Shown here piece after piece: positions 1-8,960 of a DNA stretch of 39,876 bases (the first letter of the stretch is position 1; each line of letters opens with the position of its first letter). Source of the DNA: an uncultured delta proteobacterium. Lineage in GTDB: Bacteria > Myxococcota_A > Polyangia > Polyangiales > Polyangiaceae. The notes beneath the pieces were generated by a model that saw only the letters and a program-made list of their open reading frames with translations, did not search any database and was not told the origin of the DNA. The position numbers and the translations under genes are program-made. The DNA lies in assembly GCA_903892415.1 (NCBI GenBank), contig CAITIQ010000658.1, positions 1 through 39,876 of the forward strand, given 5' to 3'.

Positions 1-721
1 ATTCCCGCTCGTCACAACGAAGAAGGTGCACCTCACCAGCATCATCCACGAGCTGTTGTGGTTTCTCAGCGGATCCACCCGCGTAGAGCCACTGACCGAG
101 AAGGGCGTGAAGATCTGGAATGAGTGGGCCACGCGAGAGCAGTGCGCTCGTTTTGGCCGTGAGCCAGGAGACCTCGGGCCAATCTACGGCCATCAGTGGC
201 GTAACTTCGGGGCCTCAAAAGCGGACCAAGGTGGCTACAACGCGGACGGCGTCGATCAAATCAGCGCAGTGGTCGAACAGATTCGCAAGAACCCCAACTC
301 ACGCCGGTTGATCGTCAGTGGATGGCACCCGGCTGAGGCCGATCAAGTCGCGCTGCCACCGTGCCATACGCTGTTTCAGTTCTTCGTCGATCAGGGTCGA
401 CTCTCCTGCCAACTCTACCAACGCTCGGGGGATGCCTTCCTCGGCGTCCCCTTCAACATCGCAAGCTATGCGCTGCTCACGATGATGGTCGCGCAAGTAA
501 CGCAGCTCAAGCCGGGCGTGTTCGTGCACAGCTTTGGGGACGTCCATCTTTACAAGAACCATCTCGAGCAAGCGCGACTACAGATCGAGCGAGAGCCACG
601 CGCGCTCCCAACCATGCACCTCGACCCAAGCGTGACTGAACTGTTCGACTTCCGCTTCGAGCACTTCGAGCTTCGCAACTATGATCCCCATCCGCACATC
701 AAAGCCGACGTGAGCGTTTGA
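1..721 (+). CDS. thyA: Thymidylate synthase, C-terminal part (5' end outside window)
   Basis: Makes dTMP from dUMP using 5,10-methylene-tetrahydrofolate in the cytoplasm, releasing dihydrofolate. The reading frame is open from base 2 (FPLVTTKKVHL), matching the family segment that begins around residue 40, so roughly the first 40-45 residues lie outside the window and the first internal ATG at 26 is not the start. The catalytic cysteine sits in the ALPPCH motif (Cys codon 362-364), followed by the QLYQRSGDAFLGVPFNIA nucleotide-binding block and the HSFGDVHLYKNH segment. The product ends normally with the HPHIKADVSV tail. The stop TGA shares its last base with the ATG of folA (TGATG), so the two genes are very probably translationally coupled. 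No defect is seen in the visible part. Confidence 0.97.
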   Translation, partial: FPLVTTKKVHLTSIIHELLWFLSGSTRVEPLTEKGVKIWNEWATREQCARFGREPGDLGPIYGHQWRNFGASKADQGGYNADGVDQISAVVEQIRKNPNSRRLIVSGWHPAEADQVALPPCHTLFQFFVDQGRLSCQLYQRSGDAFLGVPFNIASYALLTMMVAQVTQLKPGVFVHSFGDVHLYKNHLEQARLQIEREPRALPTMHLDPSVTELFDFRFEHFELRNYDPHPHIKADVSV

Positions 722-1212
722 TGCGGTCGCTGCAGTTGATCGTTGCGATGAACCAGGCCCGAGCGATTGGCAAGGCCGGAGCGCTACCGTGGCATTTTCG
801 TGAGGACCTGCAGCACTTCAAGAAGACCACGCTTGGCCATGCGGTAATCATGGGCCGGCTGACATTCGAGTCGATGGGTAAGCCGCTCCCAGGCCGCCGC
901 AACCTGGTCGTCTCAAGCCACCCGATCGCAGGGGCGGAGGTGTTTGCCTCGTTGCCTTTAGCGATAGAGGCGGCCCGCTCGGGCGACGCGGCGCCCTTCG
1001 TAATCGGAGGCGCGCGCCTATACGCTGCGGCCCTTCCACTCGTGACGGACCTCCACATCACCCACATCGACGTCGAGGTGGACGGTGCCGATACCTTCTT
1101 CCCAGCCTTCGAACCGGCCGACTTCGCTGAGGTAACGCGACGTGTCGGAGAAGACCCTCGCTTGCTGTTCGTCCAGCTCAAGCGTCGTGAAATGAGCGCC
1201 TCTTTCGACTAG
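721..1212 (+). CDS. folA: Dihydrofolate reductase
   Basis: NADPH-dependent reductase regenerating tetrahydrofolate from the dihydrofolate made by ThyA, hence the pairing with the preceding gene. The product is 163 residues, the normal bacterial size. Visible motifs are IVAMNQARAIGKAGALPW (Met20-loop region), REDLQHFK with Asp29 equivalent to the E. coli catalytic Asp27, MGRLTFESMGKPLPGRRN (cofactor site), VIGGARLY, and the THIDVEVDGADTFFP C-terminal strand. The start is taken as the ATG at 721, which overlaps the thyA stop; a TTG one codon upstream (718) is possible but less likely. The gene ends nine bases before the next ATG, so it may be cotranscribed with the downstream lipoprotein gene, although no good ribosome site is seen there. 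Confidence 0.96.
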   Translation: MRSLQLIVAMNQARAIGKAGALPWHFREDLQHFKKTTLGHAVIMGRLTFESMGKPLPGRRNLVVSSHPIAGAEVFASLPLAIEAARSGDAAPFVIGGARLYAAALPLVTDLHITHIDVEVDGADTFFPAFEPADFAEVTRRVGEDPRLLFVQLKRREMSASFD

Positions 1213-1221
1213 GCTAGCGCC

Positions 1222-2448
1222 ATGCAAGGAACTTCCTTCCGCCGGGCCTCACTCTCTAACTTCGCGCTAATGACGATTCTCGCGGCGCCATTGCTGCATT
1301 GCGGGGACGACACCGGGACTGGCGCTTCAACCACAGGAGGAGGCGGCTCGGGCGGCGTTGAGGAAGGCGGCGGTGGCGGCACTGCTGGAAGTGGCGGAAC
1401 CGGCGGAACCGGCGGTGCTGGAGCGTCCGGACCGATCAACGCCCCGGCAGACGAGTGGACGTTCATCGACTTCCCCGAGGCCGTTTGCATGAACGGCACG
1501 CCAACCGGCATCGCTATCAATCCGCACGCATCCTCTGAGGACGTGCTGCTCTTCCTCGAGGGCGGCAACGCTTGCTTCAACCTCATCAGCTGTCTCTCCA
1601 CCGCCAACCTCGACGGATACGACGCGGCGAAGTTCGCGTCGCAGGGGCCGGGAACGCTCGACGGGTCGCCTTACCTCGACCGCGACAACGCCGCCAATCC
1701 GCTCGCTGACTTCAGCTATGTCTATGTACCGTATTGCACGGGCGATGTTCACGCCGGGGACATCGCGGACGTCATGGTTGCAGGGGAAGTTCGCCAGTTC
1801 CACGGCCACAAGAACATGGGGCTCTACCTGGACCGCTTGGTCCAAACCTTCCCCAACGCAAAACGCGTCGTGCTGAGCGGAGCAAGCGCGGGCGGCTTTG
1901 GGGCGGCCTTCAATTACGACCTCGTAGCGGAGGCCTTTGGGCCTTCGGTGAAGGTCACGCTCATCGATGATAGCGGTCCACCCATGGGGGATCAGTTCAT
2001 CGCTGAGTGTCTGCAGAGTCACCTCAAGACGACCTGGGGCCTCTCGGAAACCCTTCCAGCAGATTGCGTCGACTGCGCTGCCGATTCGTGGGCTGAGCCC
2101 TTCGTCAATCACATCCTCACCAAATTCCCGGAGCGCAGCATTGGGCTGATTTCGAGCGAGGCAGACGCCACGATCACGACGTTCTGGGCCTTTGGGGAGG
2201 ACAACTGCGCCAAGCTGAACTCTGGGCTCCCGATCTACCCTGAGGGGAAGTATTTGCTCGGGCTAGAGGACCTGCGCGACCGCATCGGAGCGGGAACCAA
2301 CTTTGGAATGTTCTTGGTCCCGGGCGACGAGCACGTGTTCATGGACAACGGGTTGAACGCGGTTTCGGTGGATGGCGTAAAGCTCGAAGATTGGATTCGT
2401 GACGCCATTGCAGAAGAGCCGACCTGGGGCAGCGTCTCCGCCCCCTGA
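1222..2448 (+). CDS. Pectinacetylesterase-like serine hydrolase, putative lipoprotein
   Basis: A 408-residue exported protein of the pectinacetylesterase (PAE/Notum) family. The N-terminus has a basic stretch, a hydrophobic core and Cys27 in an atypical lipobox (APLLHC), then a Gly-rich linker to about residue 70. The hydrolase domain follows: LLFLEGGNACFN near 110, VYVPYCTGDVHAGD near 170, the nucleophile elbow SGASAGG with Ser222, Asp314 in the SEADATI segment and His371 in GDEHVFMDNG as the likely triad partners. These motifs are characteristic of PAE-like hydrolases. The family includes plant pectin deacetylases and animal Notum, so the true substrate here (pectin, another acetylated polysaccharide, or a lipid ester) cannot be told. 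The linker suggests display on the outer membrane surface. A strong terminator follows. Confidence 0.88.
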   Translation: MQGTSFRRASLSNFALMTILAAPLLHCGDDTGTGASTTGGGGSGGVEEGGGGGTAGSGGTGGTGGAGASGPINAPADEWTFIDFPEAVCMNGTPTGIAINPHASSEDVLLFLEGGNACFNLISCLSTANLDGYDAAKFASQGPGTLDGSPYLDRDNAANPLADFSYVYVPYCTGDVHAGDIADVMVAGEVRQFHGHKNMGLYLDRLVQTFPNAKRVVLSGASAGGFGAAFNYDLVAEAFGPSVKVTLIDDSGPPMGDQFIAECLQSHLKTTWGLSETLPADCVDCAADSWAEPFVNHILTKFPERSIGLISSEADATITTFWAFGEDNCAKLNSGLPIYPEGKYLLGLEDLRDRIGAGTNFGMFLVPGDEHVFMDNGLNAVSVDGVKLEDWIRDAIAEEPTWGSVSAP

Positions 2449-2488
2449 GTCGAGCAAGCTCACAGTCGCCCAACCACACGAGACGGAG

Positions 2489-2513
2489 GACCCGCCCGAA
2501 AGGCGGGTCTTTT
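2489..2513 (+). terminator. Rho-independent terminator after the esterase gene
   Basis: A perfect 8-bp stem GACCCGCC / GGCGGGTC (2489-2496 with 2502-2509), five-base loop CGAAA, then TTTT (2510-2513). It lies 40 bases past the esterase stop and separates the thyA-folA-esterase unit from the vgrG cassette. It has no U-tract in the opposite orientation, so it acts on plus-strand transcription only. Confidence 0.9.
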
Positions 2514-2665
2514 CGCGTCCAACCCCCTGGTGGACGTGGATCCATGGGGGCACGCACACCTTGCCACCAAAATGCTCACGCAGCCGTACATGCCCCGTCG
2601 GTAGCGAGGTCAGACTGATAGCGTAATCGTGTCGAAGTGACCGAACCTCGAAACGGAGCGGCATC

Positions 2666-5062
2666 ATGATCTTTAGCCTCACGTGTAGCGCACTCTCAGG
2701 CCTCCCCAACTTGCGAGTGGCGGGGTTCAAGGGCGTAGAGAAAATCTCAACTCCCTACCAATTCGACATCTACTTCTCCATCAGCATCCTGCCGGACCTC
2801 CCGCTCGAGCTCGATCTGTCAGAGGCCCTGTTCCTCAGCGCGACGCTCACCATGCAACTCGGCAATGAGCTGCCGATTTCCTACTCGGGGATTCTCTCGT
2901 CCATCCGCCTGGTTCGGGCGGCGCAGAACGTCGCGTTGTTCCACGCGCGGCTCGTGCCTCAGGTCTGGCAGCTCACGCTGACCAAACACTCGCGCATCTG
3001 GACGAAGAAGAGCTGCATCGACGTGATCAAGGAGGTGCTTGAGGAGTCCGACGTAGCCTTCGATTTGCGGCTGCAGACCTCCTACCCGACCGAAGAGCAG
3101 ATCTCGCAATACAAAGAGAGCAACTTCGCCTTCATCTCGCGCTGGATGGAGCGCGAGGGCATGTATTACTTCTTTGAGCAGGTCGACGGAAAGGACGTGA
3201 TGGTGATCACGGACCACAAATCGGCGCACAGCTCCTTGCGCAGCTCACCAGTAACCTACTCGCCAACCACTGGCGAGCAGGCGATGGCGTCGCAGTTCTT
3301 CGACAACTTCGCGGCAACGCATAACGCTCTACCGGCCACAGTCCGAGTCATCGACTACGACTACGCACGCCCCCTGCTCGATGTCTCTAGCACCGTCGAC
3401 GTCGAGCCCAACGCCGTTGGCGAGCTGGCAGAGTACGGCGGCCGTTTCTTTAGTCCCGAGGACGCGCAGCGCCTCGCAAAGGTCCGCGCTGAGGACCAAC
3501 TCGTACGCAAGCAGCAGTTCTACGCAACGGGCGCCGCGACCAACCTCGCCGCCGGCTTTACCTTCAGCGTGGATGAGCACCCGCTCGTTCAATACAACGC
3601 CGAATATCTCGTTACCGCGGTATCCCATTACGGGTATGACGCGCAATACGGAGCAGTCTGGGGCTCCCTCGTCGAAACCAAGTATTCAAGCGTAGTTTAT
3701 TGGGTTGAAACCGAGGCGGTCACGGTCGAAACACAGTTTCGGGCAGGCCAAGCAACTCCCTGGCCGAGAGTGGATGGCTACGAGAACGCCGTCATCGACG
3801 GTTTCGCTACGAGTGAGTACGCCCAACTCGACGACCAAGGTCGCTACTTAGTCAAATTCAAGTTCGATGAGGGCAGCGTCAGCAACGGGAAGTCTTCCAC
3901 CTGGGTGCGCATGTCGCAGCCCCACGGCGGCGCCCAAGAAGGACAACACTTCCCAGTACGCAAAGGCGTTGAAGTCATCTGCTCCTTCCTCGGCGGAGAC
4001 CCTGACCGACCGGTAATCGTCGGCGTCGTTCACAACACGCTCAACAAGAGCGTAGTGACCAATAACAACTACACGCAAAACATCATCCGCACGGGCAGCC
4101 TCAATCACATCGTGATGGAGGATCAGGCGGGTAATATGTACATGGACCTCTATTGCCCAATCTTCCAAAGCACGCTCTTCCTGGGCGCCGGGGATTGGAA
4201 CTTTCACCTCACCACGCTCGGCGACGGGCGCATCCACACGGAGGTTAACCTCCAGTTCGACATCAACAACGAGTGGGAAGTTGACGTCGCCAGCAACGTC
4301 ACCTGGGTGTTCCACGAGAAGCTCGATTGGACAGTGCTCGCCGACGTCAAGGTATTGTTCGCGGCAAACCTCAAGTGGGCAGTTACGAGCAATGTCGAGG
4401 TTGCGTTCGGGGCTGAACTCAAGTGGCAAGTAGCGGCCGCCACCGCGATCTCACTGGGAGCCGCCTTCGACTTCGCAGTGACCGGCGTCGCTGCGCTGAG
4501 CTTCGCCACGGACGTGGGTGCAAAGATCGGCGGTAGCCTCGACGTAGCCATCACCGCGAGCGAAAAGCAATTCGTCGGAGCAGATCGCGAACGTGAAGTC
4601 GCTGCCAACGAGCTGGTCAAAATCGGCGGTAACCAAACGGTGAACGTCGGTGGGAATCAGACCGTCACGATCAAGGGAAACCAGTCTGTCACTGTCACCG
4701 CCGACGAAAGCAAGACAACGCTCGGCGTCACCAACGAGAACTTCATCGGCATGAAGAACTCGTTGCAAGTGGGAGTCTTCAACGAGACCACGGTGGCGCT
4801 GAAGAACTCGCTGCAGGTTGGAGTGTTCAACGAGTTCACGCTCGCTAACAAGAACTCCCTGACGATCGGCAATATCCTGGAGCTTTCTGCGGCGACCAAG
4901 ATCAGCATTGCAGCGGCGACTCAGCTGTCCATTTCGGCGATGAACGTCAATTTGACTGGAGTAAACATCTCCGCGACCGGGATCGAGGCAACCGCCACCG
5001 GCCACAGCTTCACGGCAGAAGCGACCGAGACGCGAGTTTCGGTCATTATCATCTTCGTCTAG
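2666..5062 (+). CDS. vgrG: Type VI secretion spike protein VgrG
   Basis: A 798-residue trimeric spike-tip protein (TssI/VgrG) that would sit on the Hcp tube and carry PAAR and effectors into target cells. The N-terminal gp27-like part covers about residues 1-340 (LSGLPNLRVAGFKGVEKISTPY; the FAFISRWMEREGMYYFFEQ block). The gp5 OB-fold lies near 380-470 (QGRYLVKFKFDEG, WVRMSQPHGG, GVEVICSFLGGDPDRPVIVGVVHN). A long C-terminal beta-solenoid follows. It has 16-residue repeats from about 544, an 8-residue GGNQTV block from 654, and another 16-residue repeat at 697, 713 and 729. No separate enzymatic C-terminal domain is recognised. The start ATG has a GGAG eight bases upstream. It is first of five codirectional genes, the remainder being accessory spike proteins. 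Confidence 0.95.
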   Translation: MIFSLTCSALSGLPNLRVAGFKGVEKISTPYQFDIYFSISILPDLPLELDLSEALFLSATLTMQLGNELPISYSGILSSIRLVRAAQNVALFHARLVPQVWQLTLTKHSRIWTKKSCIDVIKEVLEESDVAFDLRLQTSYPTEEQISQYKESNFAFISRWMEREGMYYFFEQVDGKDVMVITDHKSAHSSLRSSPVTYSPTTGEQAMASQFFDNFAATHNALPATVRVIDYDYARPLLDVSSTVDVEPNAVGELAEYGGRFFSPEDAQRLAKVRAEDQLVRKQQFYATGAATNLAAGFTFSVDEHPLVQYNAEYLVTAVSHYGYDAQYGAVWGSLVETKYSSVVYWVETEAVTVETQFRAGQATPWPRVDGYENAVIDGFATSEYAQLDDQGRYLVKFKFDEGSVSNGKSSTWVRMSQPHGGAQEGQHFPVRKGVEVICSFLGGDPDRPVIVGVVHNTLNKSVVTNNNYTQNIIRTGSLNHIVMEDQAGNMYMDLYCPIFQSTLFLGAGDWNFHLTTLGDGRIHTEVNLQFDINNEWEVDVASNVTWVFHEKLDWTVLADVKVLFAANLKWAVTSNVEVAFGAELKWQVAAATAISLGAAFDFAVTGVAALSFATDVGAKIGGSLDVAITASEKQFVGADREREVAANELVKIGGNQTVNVGGNQTVTIKGNQSVTVTADESKTTLGVTNENFIGMKNSLQVGVFNETTVALKNSLQVGVFNEFTLANKNSLTIGNILELSAATKISIAAATQLSISAMNVNLTGVNISATGIEATATGHSFTAEATETRVSVIIIFV
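4754..4897 (+). repeat. 48-bp in-frame repeats in the vgrG tail
   Basis: Units begin AAGAACTC at 4754, 4802 and 4850, exactly 48 bp apart. The first two are close copies at DNA level (KNSLQVGVFNE...); the third has diverged after KNSL. Each encodes 16 residues, one turn of the predicted beta-helical spike. They sit within the vgrG coding sequence. Confidence 0.85.
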
Positions 5063-5124
5063 GCGCGCGTTCGGGGCATTCTTCCCTTTGGCTGGGGGTC
5101 TGTTCGGCCAGCGGAACGAAGGAC

Positions 5125-5136
5125 GGAGCGTCTTTG
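5125..5136 (+). promoter_or_regulatory. Ribosome site fixing a TTG start
   Basis: GGAG at 5125-5128 lies five bases before TTG (5134-5136). No in-frame ATG lies at a suitable distance, so this Shine-Dalgarno sequence selects the TTG as the start of the DUF2169 protein. Confidence 0.7.
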
Positions 5137-7800
5137 AAGGTCATCAAACCACTTAGGCTGAGTCTCATTCACAGAGTCTTCGACCACCGCAAGAAGCACA
5201 TGATGGTGACGACGGTGGCCTACGCATTTCCATTCTCCGAGCCCAAAGCACCGGTCTCGGAGACGGAGATGTGGAAGATGGCTGCCTCAGAACTCGGGCG
5301 ATTCGGCGTGTTGGACTTCTGGATGTTCAAGCCGCAGGCGGAAGTGTTGGTGACGGGCGCTTGCTATACCGGGGAGCGTGAAAAAGGCTCGGACTTCGTC
5401 CGCCTGTCGCTGGGCCCCGAGAACAAGCGCCTGATCGACAAGACCCTCTACGTCTTCGGAGATCGCCGGTGGACGCTGATCGGGCCAACGGATCCCACCA
5501 TGTTCACTCGCATGCCTGTCGACTACCGGCACGCATTTGGCGGCGAGAAGTACGACAAGAACCCCATCGGGAAAGGCTTCTCGAGCACGAAGGATGAGTT
5601 CGGCAATGAGGTTCATCCGCTGCCGAATATCGAGGACCCCAAGCAATTCGTTAAGAGCAAGGGTGACCGGCCCACACCGGCGAGCCTGACTGCCTGGGAC
5701 CTCACCTGGCCCGTGCACTTCGAGAAGAAGATGGGCACCTACGACGCCAACTGGGTCGAGAAGAACGGCTTTTCCCTCGCTGACGATATCGACTTTTCGC
5801 TCTTCAACGTTGCGCCGCCAGACCAGCGAGTGCCCGACTTCTTCCAAGGCACCGAGGAGGTCCGCGTCGAGAACATGCATCCGGATAGGCGGGTGCTCGA
5901 GTTCAAGCTGCCCGGCTTTGGAGCCCGCTGCCTGGTCAAGTTCAAGGAGGCACACGAGCCGCAGCCCAAGACCCGCGATATCCCGTTGCGCGCCGACACC
6001 ATCCACGTCTTTCCGCACCACGAACGGGCCATCGTTTTCTTTCGCGGGACGACAGAGATCTATACGAGCGACGCAACCTGCGTAGATAGCATCCTAGCGG
6101 CCTTGGAGGATCCGGCAGAGCGCCGCTCGATTGACTACTACGAGCACATCATCGAGAAGCGCGCTGACAAGAGTCGTGGTGCCATCTTCGCGCTGCGCGA
6201 CATGGACCTGCTACCTCACTGGGCGGTGCTCCCGAGCACGGGCGCCGTGCGCATGGGTGACCCACTCGAGGACGTGATCACCCGCGAGGGACACGTCGAG
6301 GACAACCAGTGGAAGAGGGTGCAGAAAGAGTACGCGGCCAACCGCGAACGGCTCCTCGCCCAAGGCATCGAGCCCGACAAGATCCCGCCTCCGCCCAAAC
6401 CACCGCAACGAGCCCAGCAAATCAACTTCGCTGATTTGCCCGAGCTACTCGATTCCATTGAGAGAGAACGAGAGGCCGCGACCAAACAGCTCACGGCCCA
6501 GCGCGCCGAGGCTGAAGCTCTGCTCGACTCGATTTGTAAGGAGCACAACGTCGACCTGGAGGCCGCAAAACGCAAAGCCAAGGAAGAGTCGGTTGGTCCT
6601 CCCAAGTTCACCGCTGAGGCGGAATTGGCCAGGTTGTACGGCAACGTTCAGCTGATCGAATCGGCGGGCGGTGACGCTAGCGAGCTCCGCAGCCAGTTGG
6701 ACGATCCGAACTTCCGCGCCAAGTTGCTGAACCTCGAGTTGCAGTTGCGGGAAAAGTACCGGCTCACCGCCCACTCGCAGGATCCGGCGAGTTCACTCGA
6801 CCACGAGCACTCCCTGCGTGCTCGTGAAGAGCTGCAGGTCGAACTCACCGCCGCCGTGCGCACCCGTAAGGATTACACCGGCGTCGATCTTTCCGGCATC
6901 AACCTCGAGGGAGCCAACCTCGAGGCGCTCTTTCTCGAGAAGGCGAATCTTCAGGGCGCCAACCTCAAGGGAGCCAATCTGCGTGGGGCAATCCTCGCAC
7001 ATGCGAACCTCGAGGGCGCTGACCTCAGCGGCGCAAACCTCGAGCGGGCGAACTTGGGCAAAGCCAGGTTGATAGGCAGCAATCTTTCGGGCGCAATTCT
7101 CTCAGAAGCGATCCTGTACGAAGCGAACCTCAGCCAGGCAAAGCTCGTTGGTACCAACCTGAGCAAGGCCAATACCTTTGAGCTTTTGTGTGAAGGTTGT
7201 GACTTCTCCAACGCGCGCGCCGAGAACCTCTTCTTCTACAAAGCAAAGCTCAAAGGCGCGATTTTTCGTGGAGCGAAGTTCTCATTGTGCGCCTTCGTGG
7301 AGTGCGACGCCCGAGAGGTGGACGCGAGGAACTCGGACTTCTCGCAATGCGTATTCCTGATGTCGGAGGCGGATGGCGCGACCTTCGAAGGCTCGGTGAT
7401 CGAGAACTTCCGCATGGTTCTCTCTTCGTTCGTCGGCGTGAAGTTCGGCGGCTCACGGATGCCCGGCTCGAACCTACGCGGAGCAAAACTCGCTGGAGCT
7501 GACTTCTCCGGCGTCAACCTGAGACGTAGTGACCTCTCCACCGCAGACCTTACGGGCGCAAACTTCGAGCGCGCGCTGCTGGTCGAGTGTCTGCTGATGG
7601 ACACCATCCTGGAGGATACGAAGATGGAGGGCGCCAACCTCATGCTCGCCATCATGCATAGAGCGATACTTCGCGGCGCTGATGTCTCGCGCGCCAACCT
7701 GTTCTGCGCAGATCTAACGGGCGCAGTCGGAGACAAGCGCACCAGCTTCGCGGGATCCAACGTGAAGCGTGCCTTGGTTGCCGGGGTCTACCATGGATAG
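5134..7800 (+). CDS. DUF2169 T6SS accessory protein fused to pentapeptide repeats
   Basis: An 888-residue cytoplasmic protein with three parts. Residues 1 to about 310 form a DUF2169 domain (MKVIKPLRLSLIHRVF start, VTGACYTG, MPVDYRHAFGGEKYDKNPIGKGF, LPNIEDP, RPTPASLTAWDLTWP), a family that recurs next to VgrG and is thought to act as an adaptor loading effectors on the spike. About 395-575 is Glu/Ala/Lys-rich and probably coiled coil. About 580-885 is a long run of A(N/D)LxG-type pentapeptide repeats, expected to fold as a right-handed quadrilateral beta-helix. The start is TTG with a good ribosome site. The last eight bases overlap the next gene (ATGGATAG), indicating coupling. Its target or cargo cannot be read from sequence; adaptor function is inferred from family and context. 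Confidence 0.9.
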   Translation: MKVIKPLRLSLIHRVFDHRKKHMMVTTVAYAFPFSEPKAPVSETEMWKMAASELGRFGVLDFWMFKPQAEVLVTGACYTGEREKGSDFVRLSLGPENKRLIDKTLYVFGDRRWTLIGPTDPTMFTRMPVDYRHAFGGEKYDKNPIGKGFSSTKDEFGNEVHPLPNIEDPKQFVKSKGDRPTPASLTAWDLTWPVHFEKKMGTYDANWVEKNGFSLADDIDFSLFNVAPPDQRVPDFFQGTEEVRVENMHPDRRVLEFKLPGFGARCLVKFKEAHEPQPKTRDIPLRADTIHVFPHHERAIVFFRGTTEIYTSDATCVDSILAALEDPAERRSIDYYEHIIEKRADKSRGAIFALRDMDLLPHWAVLPSTGAVRMGDPLEDVITREGHVEDNQWKRVQKEYAANRERLLAQGIEPDKIPPPPKPPQRAQQINFADLPELLDSIEREREAATKQLTAQRAEAEALLDSICKEHNVDLEAAKRKAKEESVGPPKFTAEAELARLYGNVQLIESAGGDASELRSQLDDPNFRAKLLNLELQLREKYRLTAHSQDPASSLDHEHSLRAREELQVELTAAVRTRKDYTGVDLSGINLEGANLEALFLEKANLQGANLKGANLRGAILAHANLEGADLSGANLERANLGKARLIGSNLSGAILSEAILYEANLSQAKLVGTNLSKANTFELLCEGCDFSNARAENLFFYKAKLKGAIFRGAKFSLCAFVECDAREVDARNSDFSQCVFLMSEADGATFEGSVIENFRMVLSSFVGVKFGGSRMPGSNLRGAKLAGADFSGVNLRRSDLSTADLTGANFERALLVECLLMDTILEDTKMEGANLMLAIMHRAILRGADVSRANLFCADLTGAVGDKRTSFAGSNVKRALVAGVYHG

Positions 7801-8881
7801 AGCGGAGCTTCAGGAACGCGTCAAATCCGGTGAGTTGCTCAGCGGGTTGGATTGTTCTGGCGCCAATCTCGGCGAGGTCGACCTAGCTGGCGGCATCTTT
7901 GAGAACTGCACTTTCGCCGGTGCAATGCTCGACGACGCCAAGCTCTCTGAAGGCACCTTTTCTAATTGTGACTTCTCGGGGGTCAGTGCTCGTGGATCAG
8001 CCTGGCGGCACGCGACGCTACAAGGCTGTACCGCTCGCGCGCTCTCGCTCGAGAAGGCCGCTTTGCCAGTGATGCGCGTCTTTGGAGGCGAGTTCACCGG
8101 CGTGAATTTCAGTGGCGCCGAGCTGCTGGCGGCGGCGTTTGCAAAAGTGAACCTGCGCATGTGCAACTTCAGCAAGGCCAACCTGGATCGAACGCAGTTC
8201 ATCGAGGTCGAGTTCGACGGGGCGAAGTTCACCGCTGCCACGATGAAGCACACCGTCATGCTCGGGGCGGACCTTCGCCAGTGCGACTTGCGAGGTACAA
8301 AGCTAGACACCGTGGTTCTGGTGAAAGGCAATCTGGCCGGGATGGACCTCTCCGGTATGGACCTCGAGCTGTGTCAGTTCATGGATGCCGACATGACTGG
8401 CGTAAATCTGAGCGACGCCAACCTCACCCAATGCAACTTCAAGAGCACGAAGCTCGCTTTCGCCAAGTTGGACGGAGCGCGGGCACCCCGGGCGATGTTC
8501 GCGCAAGCCAACCTGGAGCGGGCCTCCCTCACGAAGCTCAAGGCGCGTGAGGCCCTTTTTGCCGAAGCATCAGCGACACACGCCAACTTTAGCGGAGCTG
8601 ATTTGCAGATGAGCGTGTTCCTCCGAGCGAGCTGCACGCACGCGCGCTTCAAAGACGCCGATCTGACCTACGCAGAGCTGTCACACGCGGACCTGAGTCA
8701 TGCGGACTTCTCGGGAGCTACGGTGTACCGCGCTCGAATCCACCGCATCAAAGAGGACGGTGCGAGCTTCGGCCCGAGCAAGCTGACCGCGTTTGGCACC
8801 GACCCCGACATTGCCGAGGCCGAGGACTGGCAGGCAAGTCCAGCCAGCGGCCAAGCCGCAGAAAGCAGGCCCAAAGCGTGA
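7793..8881 (+). CDS. Pentapeptide-repeat protein of the VgrG cassette
   Basis: A 362-residue protein made almost entirely of pentapeptide repeats (residues about 18-335: LDCSGANLGEVDLAGGIFENCTF onward, centre-position Leu/Phe every five residues), with a short polar tail rich in Ala and Glu. There is no signal peptide. The ATG at 7793 overlaps the end of the DUF2169 gene by eight bases, and a start further upstream at 7769 would extend the overlap without gain. The repeats contain more Cys and Phe variants than the upstream protein's array, so it is not a simple recent copy. Pentapeptide helices can mimic DNA or act as structural spacers. Here an effector-chaperone, structural or immunity role is possible, and none is proved. 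Confidence 0.88.
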   Translation: MDRAELQERVKSGELLSGLDCSGANLGEVDLAGGIFENCTFAGAMLDDAKLSEGTFSNCDFSGVSARGSAWRHATLQGCTARALSLEKAALPVMRVFGGEFTGVNFSGAELLAAAFAKVNLRMCNFSKANLDRTQFIEVEFDGAKFTAATMKHTVMLGADLRQCDLRGTKLDTVVLVKGNLAGMDLSGMDLELCQFMDADMTGVNLSDANLTQCNFKSTKLAFAKLDGARAPRAMFAQANLERASLTKLKAREALFAEASATHANFSGADLQMSVFLRASCTHARFKDADLTYAELSHADLSHADFSGATVYRARIHRIKEDGASFGPSKLTAFGTDPDIAEAEDWQASPASGQAAESRPKA

Positions 8882-8960
8882 ATACCGTCAGGAACTCTAG
8901 TACGCTGTTAGTTGACCGGCGTGGGCTGCCACGTGAAGTGAAGGAGCGAAGGAGCGCATC

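Noticed and set aside
1327..2112. Long open frame antisense to the esterase gene
   Set aside because: It mirrors the codon structure of the real gene, has no ribosome site and shows no family motif.
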